Positions 27,901-35,003 of a stretch of 64,000 nucleotides of DNA are shown here, piece after piece. The stretch's first letter is position 1. Each line of letters begins with the position of its first letter. The stretch lies in assembly GCA_020725555.1 (NCBI GenBank), contig DYEU01000016.1, forward strand, positions 62,001 through 126,000, written 5' to 3'. The translations under genes and the position numbers were made by a program. This stretch comes from Desulfatibacillum sp. Its GTDB lineage: Bacteria; Desulfobacterota; Desulfobacteria; Desulfobacterales; SpSt-501. The notes under the pieces were generated by a model. It saw only the letters and a list, made by a program, of their open reading frames with translations, ran no database searches and was not told where the DNA came from.

Positions 27901-28881
27901 ATGCCCAAGGCGATCCGCATCCACCAGCACGGGGGCCCCGAGGTCCTCAAGTGGGAGGAGATGGACCCCGGCAAACCGGGCCCGGGCGAGGCCCTCGTCC
28001 GCCAGGAGGCGGTCGGGCTGAACTACATCGACGTCTACCACCGGACCGGGCTCTATCCCCTGCCCTCCCTTCCCGCAACCCCGGGGCTCGAGGGCGCAGG
28101 CGTCGTGGTCGAGATCGGCGAGGGGGTGACCGAGGTCGCCGTGGGCGACCGCGTGGCCTACGCGGGGATGCCCGTGGGCGCCTACGCCGAGATCCGGCGC
28201 ATCCCGGCCCACCGCCTCGTGCGGCTGCCCGCGGAGATCTCGACGCTCCAGGCGGCGGCCATGATGCTCCAGGGCATGACCGCGCGCTACCTCCTCAAGG
28301 GCTGCTGGCCGGTGGGCCCGGGGACGACCCTGCTCATCCACGCCGCGGCCGGCGGGGTGGGGCTCATCGTCTGCCAGTGGGCGAAGCACCTGGGGGCGAC
28401 CGTCCTCGGCACCGTGGGCACCCCGGAGAAGGCCGAGGTGGCCCGGGCCCACGGCTGCGACCACCCGATCGTCTACACGAAGGAGAAGTTCGCCGAGCGG
28501 GTCAAGGAGATCACCGGCGGCCGCGGGGTGGACGTGGTCTACGACTCCGTGGGGCAGGCCACCTTCTTTTCCTCGCTCGACTGCCTGCGGCCGATGGGGA
28601 TCATGGTCTCCTTCGGGCAGTCCTCGGGGCCGGTCCCGCCGATCGACATCGCGCTTCTCGCCCAGAAAGGGTCGCTCTTTCTCACCCGGCCCTCGCTCAT
28701 GACCTACACGGCGCGCCGCGAGGATCTCCTCGCGCACGCCGAGGACCTCTTCGCCGTGGTGCAGGGCGGGGCGGTGCGCATCACGATCGGCCGCACCTAC
28801 CCCCTCGCCGAGGCAAGCCGCGCGCACCGCGACCTCGAGGGGCGGAAAACCACCGGCTCCTCGGTGCTGACGGTGGGCTAA
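27901..28881 (+). CDS. NADPH:quinone oxidoreductase (zinc-independent MDR family)
   Basis: A 326-residue medium-chain dehydrogenase/reductase of the quinone oxidoreductase group. The N-terminal catalytic domain has AVGLNYIDVYHRTGLYPLP and PGLEGAGVVVEIGEGV, and the NADPH-binding domain has IHAAAGGVGLIVCQWAK. Structural zinc cysteines are absent, as in quinone reductases and unlike alcohol dehydrogenases. It would reduce quinones or enones with NADPH. The start ATG at 27901 follows GGGAGG; an upstream in-frame ATG lies inside the yjbQ end. Confidence 0.88.
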   Translation: MPKAIRIHQHGGPEVLKWEEMDPGKPGPGEALVRQEAVGLNYIDVYHRTGLYPLPSLPATPGLEGAGVVVEIGEGVTEVAVGDRVAYAGMPVGAYAEIRRIPAHRLVRLPAEISTLQAAAMMLQGMTARYLLKGCWPVGPGTTLLIHAAAGGVGLIVCQWAKHLGATVLGTVGTPEKAEVARAHGCDHPIVYTKEKFAERVKEITGGRGVDVVYDSVGQATFFSSLDCLRPMGIMVSFGQSSGPVPPIDIALLAQKGSLFLTRPSLMTYTARREDLLAHAEDLFAVVQGGAVRITIGRTYPLAEASRAHRDLEGRKTTGSSVLTVG

Positions 28882-28895
28882 AAGCAACATGGTCC

Positions 28896-28923
28896 TTGTT
28901 TTTTCGGATGGATCCGCTATGCT
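28896..28923 (+). promoter_or_regulatory. possible promoter for the Hdr-like gene
   Basis: TTGTTT, a 16-base spacer, then TATGCT, 48 bases before the start codon. This is a modest match, supported by the local rise in A and T after the preceding gene. Confidence 0.38.
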
Positions 28924-28970
28924 GGGGGACCGACGAGAGCCTCTGAAATCCCCAAAGGAGGACACGCCGC

Positions 28971-30299
28971 ATGGCTGAAGAAGCGATCAAGATCAGCGGT
29001 AAAAAGAAGAGCACCTTTCTCGACAAGGTGCGGGAGCTCCTGCCGGAGGGTGGGAACCTGAACCTCTGCCTCACCTGCGGGGCCTGCTCCTCCGGCTGCC
29101 CGGCGACGGGGCTGGAGGGGCTGGACCCGCGCAAGTTCCTGCGCATGGCGGCGCTCGGCCTGGACGAGGAGATCCAGAAGTCCAACTGGCCCTGGATGTG
29201 CACCATGTGCTGGCGCTGCATCTACGTCTGCCCGATGAAGATCGACATCCCGCAGCTCGTCTACCACGCGCGCAAGCTCTGGCCGCGGGAGAACCGCCCC
29301 AAGGGCATCCGCGGCTCCTGCGACATGGCGCTCAAGCACGACTCCTGCAGCGCCATGGGCGCCTCCGAGGACGACTTCCGCTTCGTGGTCGAGGACGTGC
29401 TCGAGGAGGTGCGCAAGACCCAGGTCGGCTGGGAGACCCTCGAGGCCCCGATCAACAAGAAGGGGGCGACCTACTTCCTCAACCAGAACTCGCGCGAGCC
29501 GGTCACCGAGCCCGACGAAATGGTGCCGCTCTGGAAGATCATGCACGTCGTGGGCGCCGACTGGACCTACGGCACCAAGGGCTGGGGCGCGGAGAACTAC
29601 TGCATGTTCCTCGCCGACGACGAGGCCTGGAAGCACATCGTGGAGGTGAAGGCCAAGGCCGTGGATGACCTAGGCTGTAAATACTGGGTCAACACGGAGT
29701 GAGGGCACGAACTCTTCGCAGTCCGGGCCGGACTGAAAAAGTTCAACATCCCCCACAAGTTCGAGATCACCACCATCATCCAGCTCTACGCCCAGTGGAT
29801 CCGCGAGGGCAAGCTCAAGGTCAACGCCGACTGGAACAAGGACCTCAAGGTCAAGTTCACCGTCCAGGACCCCTGCAACCAGGTGCGCAAATCCTTCGGC
29901 GACGCCTACGCCGAGGACCTGCGCTTCGTCGTCAAACAGGCCGTGGGCGAGGAGAACTTCGTCGACATGACCCCCAACCGCTCGAACAACTACTGCTGCG
30001 GCGGGGGCGGCGGGGCGCTCCAGGCGGGCTACCACGAGGCGCGGCGCACCTTCGGCAAGATCAAGTTCGACCAGATCATGGCGACGGGCGCAAGCTACGT
30101 GATCGCCCCCTGCCACAACTGCCACTCCCAGATCCACGACCTGGCCGAGCACTACGAGGGCGGCTACCACACGGTCCACCTCTGGACGATCCTCTGCCTC
30201 GCCATGGGGATCCTCGGCCCCAACGAGCGCGCCTACCTCGGCGAGGACCTGGCGGGGCTCCTGGTGCCGGAGACGCGCGAGGCCGAAGAAGACGAGTAG
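28971..30299 (+). CDS. selenocysteine-containing HdrD/DsrK-like Fe-S oxidoreductase
   Basis: A single 442-residue frame read through TGA at 29700-29702 as selenocysteine (residue 244). The N-terminal part has two 4Fe-4S motifs, CLTCGACSSGCP (33-44) and CTMCWRCIYVCP (77-88), as in HdrC/GlpC. Two CCG-type domains follow. The first is degenerate and ends in YWVNTE-Sec-GHELFAVR, where relatives such as DsrK and HmcF have ECGH. The second is intact, with Cys302, CC at 342-343 and CxxC at 381-384, the ligand set for the Hdr active-site cluster. It probably passes electrons between a quinone or thiol/disulfide partner and cytoplasmic carriers. A SECIS-like hairpin follows the TGA. An AAAGGAGG ribosome site precedes the ATG. 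Annotated as two genes, this would look broken; both halves are in frame. Confidence 0.88.
29719..29735 (+). promoter_or_regulatory. bacterial SECIS hairpin
   Basis: CAGTCC (29719-29724), loop GGGCC, GGACTG (29730-29735): a perfect 6-base stem with GG at the start of the apical loop, 22 bases after the in-frame TGA. Distance and loop fit the bacterial SECIS recognised by SelB. Confidence 0.8.
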
Positions 30300-30302
30300 C
30301 CC

Positions 30303-30489
30303 TCCCCGCGGGGAACCCCGCAAACGACAAAAAACCCCGGTCCGTTCGCGGATCGGGGTTTTTGCTTTCGCGGGCGAAGGAACCCTTGGCTCAGGCCGCC
30401 TTCTCCAGCCGCACGGCGCAGACCTTGAACTCGGGGATCCCGCAGACCGGGTCGAGCGCCGCGTACGTCAGCCGGTTCGCCGCCGTCTG
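30303..30489. repeat. junction repeat, left copy
   Basis: About 187 bases nearly identical to 34816-35003 in the same orientation. It spans the bidirectional terminator and the last ~33 codons of fdhA. The left copy follows the intact Hdr-like gene; the right copy belongs to the intact fdhA. The few differences include GCGTACG versus GCGTTCG. The two copies bracket the Rieske/cytochrome b cassette. Confidence 0.85.
30335..30363. terminator. bidirectional terminator after the Hdr-like gene
   Basis: CCCCGGTCCG, loop TTCG, CGGATCGGGG, with an A-run before and a T-run after. One mismatched pair (G/T) is present. It lies 36 bases after the Hdr-like stop codon and can act in both directions. Confidence 0.85.
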
Positions 30490-30490
30490 G
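30391..30490 (-). pseudogene. fdhA 3-prime end fragment
   Basis: The minus strand encodes the last ~33 residues of formate dehydrogenase (AANRLTYAALDPVCGIPEF through the terminal RLEKAA), nearly identical to the intact fdhA at 34905. Homology stops near 30490; no promoter, start codon or catalytic part remains. It is a leftover of a duplicated fdhA end at the left edge of the inserted cassette. Confidence 0.8.
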
Positions 30491-30866
30491 GAGCAATGGA
30501 TGAGGCCCTGGGCGCAAGAGCCCTGTCTCCGGGACTGGACGCCCTTGCTTCCCCGCCCTGCTTCCGCATCTCCCGGCCGGTTGGGCTGATCGCCCGCCCC
30601 GGCAGCAAGGCCTGCGACGGCGACCCAAGAGACCCCACGGCCCCGCTCGCCACCCGTCACTTTCTCGGCGGGGAGGTCCTGACCGCTTCCATGGCATCCC
30701 GCACTTACTGCGGCGAAAACGGCGGGTTTGGCCTCCCTTTGCAGATTGTGGTTGATCTCGATTGCCATGATGTGGTATCAGCGACATCAAGAAGTGAAGG
30801 TCTGCTTGTAAATTGAGGGTCGTTTTTTTACTGACGATCATTTTCCCGGCCCCGGAAAGGATTCCC
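30491..30866. other. cassette 5-prime region without recognised gene
   Basis: Nothing recognisable is encoded between the fdhA fragment and the Rieske gene; a 106-codon plus-strand frame (30496-30816) resembles no family I know. The last 130 bases are less GC-rich. They contain TTGATC, 18 bases, TATCAG (about 30751-30780), a weak promoter candidate for the cassette. Confidence 0.45.
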
Positions 30867-31379
30867 ATGGCCGACACCTGCCGCACCGCCGAGGGCAAAG
30901 CCGCCGCGGAGGATGCTCCGTGCCTTTCACGCCGCAGCTTCATCGCCACTTCCGCGCTGGCGGGCGGCGTGGTTGTGCTCGCGGCCATCCCCATCGTATC
31001 GACCGTCGTCCTTCCCGCACCGAGAACGGGGGTCGGGAAATGGGTCGATTTCGGCCGGGCGGACCAGTTGACCCCCACGGACTTCAGCATGCTGTCCTAT
31101 GAATTCATGGTGAAAGACGGTTGGCAGGATCTCCCGCAGCGGGGGTTTGTTTGGGCCAGGGCGGACGACAAGGGGGGCGTGCAAGTCTTTTCCTCCACCT
31201 GCTCCCACTTGGCCTGCAACGTGATCTGGAACAAGGAGAAGGGCCTGTTTCTTTGCCCGTGCCACAGCGGCATGTTCGATGCGAACGGGTTGCCGGCGGG
31301 AGGCCCTCCCCGAAAACCGCTCACGCTCCTGCCGCACAAAATCGTCGAAGGCAAACTCATGGTCCACATCACCCTTTAA
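30867..31379 (+). CDS. Rieske 2Fe-2S protein
   Basis: A 170-residue Rieske protein. A twin-arginine-type leader (SRRSFIATSALAGG, residues 21-34) runs into a membrane anchor of about 20 residues. Box I is CSHLAC (Cys112, His114; Cys117 for the disulfide) and box II is CPCHSG (Cys130, Cys132, His133), so all cluster ligands and the disulfide pair are present. The ATG at 30867 has GGAAAGG six bases upstream and gives a typical N-terminus; the frame is open further upstream. With the cytochrome b two genes downstream it would form the quinol-oxidising core of a bc-type complex. Confidence 0.92.
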   Translation: MADTCRTAEGKAAAEDAPCLSRRSFIATSALAGGVVVLAAIPIVSTVVLPAPRTGVGKWVDFGRADQLTPTDFSMLSYEFMVKDGWQDLPQRGFVWARADDKGGVQVFSSTCSHLACNVIWNKEKGLFLCPCHSGMFDANGLPAGGPPRKPLTLLPHKIVEGKLMVHITL

Positions 31380-31416
31380 ACGACCCCCACGCGCGGGCTT
31401 TGCAAGGAGGCGATGC

Positions 31417-32406
31417 ATGCCTAAACGATGGCAAGTTGCTCTGTTCCTCGGCGTACTGATGGGTTTCACCGGCCTGTTCATCTTCTCGAATGGCGCCGTC
31501 GGGGCCGCCAAGCAGACCCTGACCGCCGTCTACTCCAAGACTGCGCCCGCAGGCCTGGATGACCCCGCCTGGGGCAAGGTCAAGTCGCTCGAGGTGCCCT
31601 TCGAGGGCAAGGAGAAATTCGCGGGCAAGAAAGCCGCGGTATCGGCCAAGGCCGTGTACACGGACAGCGAAATCGTTTTTTGGTTCAACTGGAAGGACCC
31701 CACGCTGAGCGTCACCAAGGAGGCCTGGAAATTCGACGGGCAAAACTGGGCGCGGCAGAAGGGCGACGAGGACCGGATCTCGCTGCTCTTCGAAATCAAC
31801 CGCATCCAAAATTTCGCCACCAAAGGCTGCGCCGTGGTGTGCCACGTCCCCGCGGGAGCGCCCAACGCCAAGGAAGGCAAGTTCGGGACCGCCACCGAAG
31901 CCGAAAAGGGCGACCTGTGGCACTGGAAGGCGGCCCGCTCCGACCCCGCCGGCTACGCCGACGACGGCTACCTGACCAAGATCGGCGACACCAAGGGCGG
32001 CCGGAAACCGGATGCCGGCAAGGGCGGCGACAAGCCGAACATCACCGACGACAAAACCAAGCCCAAGTACATGCTGGCGCCGGGCAAGAAACTCGGCAAG
32101 CACAACATCCTGCTGGCGGCGGATGCGGTGGAGATCACGGACTACACGATCTTCAAGGCCGGCGACGTCATCACCTACCGCATGCCGCTGGCGGCGGAAG
32201 GATCGTTCGGCGACATCAAGGCCGTCAGCCGTTACGGCGACGGCGCCTGGACGGTGATGCTCTCGCGCAAGCTCAATACCGGCAACGAGGACGATGTGGC
32301 CTTCGACCCCAGGAAGAAATACAATTTCGCCATGGCGCTGTTCGATGATTCCAAGGACTACGACTCCTACGATTCCGAGGTGCTGAGCCTCGAATTCAAA
32401 AAATAG
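31417..32406 (+). CDS. ethylbenzene-dehydrogenase-gamma-like haem protein, first copy
   Basis: A 329-residue exported protein with an N-terminal signal or anchor (about residues 6-30) and the EB_dh-type beta-sandwich pattern: LDDPAWGKVKSLEVPF, VSAKAVYTDSEIVFWFNW, KGDLWHWKAARSDP, and a C-terminal RKYNF-like strand (DPRKKYNFAMALFDD). EB_dh proteins bind haem b and serve as electron-transfer subunits. This one also carries CAVVCH at 138-143, a CxxxCH variant of the c-type haem site. An AAGGAGG site lies six bases before the ATG. It is paralogous to the gene at 33570, and both flank a cytochrome b. It may take the place of cytochrome c1. Confidence 0.78.
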   Translation: MPKRWQVALFLGVLMGFTGLFIFSNGAVGAAKQTLTAVYSKTAPAGLDDPAWGKVKSLEVPFEGKEKFAGKKAAVSAKAVYTDSEIVFWFNWKDPTLSVTKEAWKFDGQNWARQKGDEDRISLLFEINRIQNFATKGCAVVCHVPAGAPNAKEGKFGTATEAEKGDLWHWKAARSDPAGYADDGYLTKIGDTKGGRKPDAGKGGDKPNITDDKTKPKYMLAPGKKLGKHNILLAADAVEITDYTIFKAGDVITYRMPLAAEGSFGDIKAVSRYGDGAWTVMLSRKLNTGNEDDVAFDPRKKYNFAMALFDDSKDYDSYDSEVLSLEFKK

Positions 32407-32457
32407 CCGGCGACGGCCGATCGGCCCTGACCCAGCCGCTAACCGGGATCGGATGCC

Positions 32458-33537
32458 ATGAGCGAGGTGCAGGTTCACGCCGCGGGGCAAAGACCGTCTG
32501 CCGCCGCGGCGCGGGAAGGGTGCGGGCGGCTGCTCCGGGTGCGGGTGCCGGCGGACGCCATCTGCTGGCACCGCTTCTTCGGCGCCTTGCAGCTGGCGTT
32601 GATCGGCCTGCTGTTCCTGACCGGGGTGTTGATGGCCTTGGCCTACACCCCGGTGCCGGGCACGGCTTACGACAGCGTCGACTATTTCCAGTTCAGCCTG
32701 CCTTTCGGGGACGTGGTCCGGGGGGTTCACCATTACGCCTGGAACCTCTTGCTGGTGGTGATGGCACTGCACCTCCTGCGGGCCCTGGTCCTCGGCGCCT
32801 ACAAAGCTCCGCGGCAGCCGGTCTGGGTCTCCGGGGTGCTGTTCCTGCTGGTGATCCCGCTGTTCATCATCACCGGCGACCTCCTGCCCTGGGACCAGAA
32901 GGGGTACTGGTCGACCCAGGTGCGCTTCAGCATCATCGCCTCCGTCCCGCTTGTCGGCGATTTCCTGGTCCAGCTGCTCCGCGGCGGGCCCTTGACCGGG
33001 ATCGTGGCCTTGACCCGGTGTTACGTTCTCCACATTCTCCTGCTGCCCGGCGTCCTGCTCCTGCTGATCGGCCTGCACATGTATTTTTTGGCCACCCGCG
33101 GGCTTTCGGGCCCCCCGGCGGGAGAGGCCGCCGCGAGGCCGCAGGTGCCCTTCCTGCCGACCATCGCCAACCGCTGGTTGGCCGTGTTCCTGGCGTCGGC
33201 GATCGGGCTGGGCCTGGCGGCCCGGCTGTGGCCCGCCCCTCTCGGCGACCCCGCTGATCCGACCGACTCATCGTTCATCCCCCGCCCGGAATGGTGGGTG
33301 CTCGCCCTCAACCAGTTGGTCGCCATTTTCAAGGGCCCCTTCATGGTCATCGGCTCGGCGATCATCCCCGGCGCGTTGATTTTCTTGCTGGCGGCGCTGC
33401 CCTTTCTCGACCGCTCGCCGGAGCGCCGGCCCTCCAAGCGCCGGGGGGTCCTGCTGGGGGCGGCGGTCGTGCTCGCCGCCTGGGCCGTACTGTCCGTCAT
33501 GGGCTACGTCGAACACTTCGTGCAGCCGGAACCGTGA
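32458..33537 (+). CDS. cytochrome b (b6/bc1-type)
   Basis: A 359-residue membrane protein with about seven to eight helices. The first four carry the two-haem core: His91 and His105 in helix B, His192 and His207 in helix D, with 14 residues between the second pair as in cytochrome b6. The PEWW tetrad (277-280) stands where the quinol-site PEWY is normally found. The C-terminal three helices resemble subunit IV, so this is a fused b protein, somewhat short. It lies between two EB_dh-like genes and downstream of a Rieske gene; no cytochrome c1 or f gene is present. Confidence 0.9.
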   Translation: MSEVQVHAAGQRPSAAAAREGCGRLLRVRVPADAICWHRFFGALQLALIGLLFLTGVLMALAYTPVPGTAYDSVDYFQFSLPFGDVVRGVHHYAWNLLLVVMALHLLRALVLGAYKAPRQPVWVSGVLFLLVIPLFIITGDLLPWDQKGYWSTQVRFSIIASVPLVGDFLVQLLRGGPLTGIVALTRCYVLHILLLPGVLLLLIGLHMYFLATRGLSGPPAGEAAARPQVPFLPTIANRWLAVFLASAIGLGLAARLWPAPLGDPADPTDSSFIPRPEWWVLALNQLVAIFKGPFMVIGSAIIPGALIFLLAALPFLDRSPERRPSKRRGVLLGAAVVLAAWAVLSVMGYVEHFVQPEP

Positions 33538-33569
33538 GGCCGTCGGGACGGACCGCAAAGAGGTGGGCC

Positions 33570-34562
33570 ATGAGCAAATGGTGGGTCGGCGGCATGGCCG
33601 CCGTCTTGTGTGCCGGCGCCTTCGCGGCGGCGTCCCCGCCCGAGGATGCAGGCGTCATGACGATCACCGCCCGTTACACCCAAAACGTTCCGACCGGGAT
33701 CGACGACCCGATCTGGCAGCGTGTCGCACAGGCGCAGGTCCCGGTGTCCGGCCGCCTGGAGATGGCCGGCGTCAGGGGCATGGTTTCGACCCGCGCCCTC
33801 TATACGGACCGGGATCTCCATTTCCTGCTTAGTTGGGAGGACCCGACCCGCAGCGTCACCAAGGGGTCGTGGCAGTACGACGGGCAGAAATGGGTGCACC
33901 TCGCGGGGGACGAGGACCGCATCGCGCTGCTCTTCGAGATCCAGCGGATCCAGCACTTTTCATCGCGCAGCTGCGCGGTCGTCTGCCACAGCCCCGCCGA
34001 CCTGCCCCGCGAAAAGTGGAGCCTGGCGACGAAAAGCCCGGTGGAAAAGGGCGACCTCTGGCACTGGAAGGCGGCCCGCTCGGATCCCTACGGCTATGCC
34101 GACGACGGCTGGCTCACGGTGGCGGGCAACCCGTCGGGATCCTACCGCGAAACCGGCCGCAGAAACGACGCCGGAAACGGCGGCGACGTGAAGAACGAAA
34201 CCCCCGACGGGTCGCGCCCGCTCTACATGCAGGACCCCGCGCGCCGGCCCTCGGTACCCGGTTTCCTGCTCCGGGAGGAAGCCGTCCCCATCCTCGACTA
34301 TTCCCGCTTCAAGGCGGGTGACGTGATCCCTTACCGCCTGCCCGTGAAGCCGGACGGCTCGCGCTTCGACGTGAAGGCCGCAAGCCGCTATGCCGAAGGC
34401 CGCTGGACGGTCATGCTGAGCCGCCGCTTGAACACCGGCCGCGAGGACGATGTCGTTTTCGACCCCCGCAAGCGCTTCAGCTTCGCCATCGCCGTCTTCG
34501 ACGACACCGGCGGCGACCACTCCAAGACCACGCGCAGCCTGGTGCTGGTGTTCAAACGCTGA
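33570..34562 (+). CDS. ethylbenzene-dehydrogenase-gamma-like haem protein, second copy
   Basis: A 330-residue paralogue of the gene at 31417, sharing IDDPIWQRV, the HFSSRSCAVVCHSP haem-like motif (Cys135, Cys139, His140), GDLWHWKAARSDPYGYADDGW and the C-terminal EDDVVFDPRKRFSFAIAVFDD. A signal peptide covers about residues 1-22. It likely binds haem and faces the periplasm, as an electron acceptor from the Rieske/cytochrome b core. The two copies have diverged clearly, so they are probably not redundant. It starts 32 bases after the cytochrome b gene. Confidence 0.78.
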   Translation: MSKWWVGGMAAVLCAGAFAAASPPEDAGVMTITARYTQNVPTGIDDPIWQRVAQAQVPVSGRLEMAGVRGMVSTRALYTDRDLHFLLSWEDPTRSVTKGSWQYDGQKWVHLAGDEDRIALLFEIQRIQHFSSRSCAVVCHSPADLPREKWSLATKSPVEKGDLWHWKAARSDPYGYADDGWLTVAGNPSGSYRETGRRNDAGNGGDVKNETPDGSRPLYMQDPARRPSVPGFLLREEAVPILDYSRFKAGDVIPYRLPVKPDGSRFDVKAASRYAEGRWTVMLSRRLNTGREDDVVFDPRKRFSFAIAVFDDTGGDHSKTTRSLVLVFKR

Positions 34563-34699
34563 GCGACGCCGCCGGCCCGTCTGGCGGAGCGGGGGGAGGC
34601 AGGCCTTCTGATCGGCCCGCCGATCGGCCAAAACGTCCAGCCGGCGCGGGGAAGCTGCAGGGGGAGGGGGCTGCTGCTCCGCGTGCGGCGCAGAGCCAC

Positions 34700-34815
34700 C
34701 GGACCCGCGGACGGCTTCCGCTTCGTGGTCGAGGACCCGCTCGAGGAGGTGCGCAAGACCCGGGTCGGCGGGGAGACCCCCGCGGTCCCGATCCGCAAAA
34801 GGGGGGCGCCCCACT
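34700..34815 (+). pseudogene. fragment of the Hdr-like gene
   Basis: About 110 bases are collinear, without gaps, with the Hdr-like gene at about 29360-29476. They encode FRFVVEDPLEEVRKTRVGG against FRFVVEDVLEEVRKTQVGW. The fragment then jumps straight into the terminator repeat, skipping the equivalent of about 825 bases that include the selenocysteine codon. It has drifted more than the terminator part and cannot be functional. Confidence 0.75.
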
Positions 34816-35003
34816 TCCCCGCGGGGAACCCCGCAAACGACAAAAAACCCCGGTCCGTTCGCGGACCGGGGTTTTTGCTTTCGCGGGCGAAGGAACCCCT
34901 CGGCTCAGGCCGCCTTCTCCAGCCGCACGGCGCAGACCTTGAACTCGGGGATCCCGCAGACCGGGTCGAGCGCCGCGTTCGTCAGCCGGTTCGCCGCCGC
35001 CTG
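34816..35003. repeat. junction repeat, right copy
   Basis: Partner of 30303-30489. It covers the terminator and the last codons of the intact fdhA. On its left it joins a truncated Hdr-like fragment instead of the intact gene, so the two copies are reciprocal remnants of one Hdr-terminator-fdhA junction. Confidence 0.85.
34842..34876. terminator. terminator of fdhA
   Basis: A perfect 10-base stem, CCCCGGTCCG-TTCG-CGGACCGGGG (34848-34871), with an A-run on the left and a T-run on the right. It lies 28 bases beyond the fdhA stop and is symmetrical, so it works for the minus-strand fdhA. Confidence 0.88.

Noticed and set aside
28909-28924. Sigma-54-like sequence TGGATCCGCTATGCTG before the Hdr-like gene
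   Set aside because: Spacing between GG and GC is 9, not 10, and the -24 element is poor.
29700-29702. Stop codon making the Hdr-like gene a pseudogene or two genes
   Set aside because: The frame is intact on both sides, the missing residue is a conserved Cys, and a SECIS-like hairpin follows, so selenocysteine is the better reading.
30496-30816. 106-codon plus-strand frame at the left of the Rieske cassette
   Set aside because: No recognisable family, no good ribosome site, and its start lies at the edge of the fdhA fragment; insufficient support.
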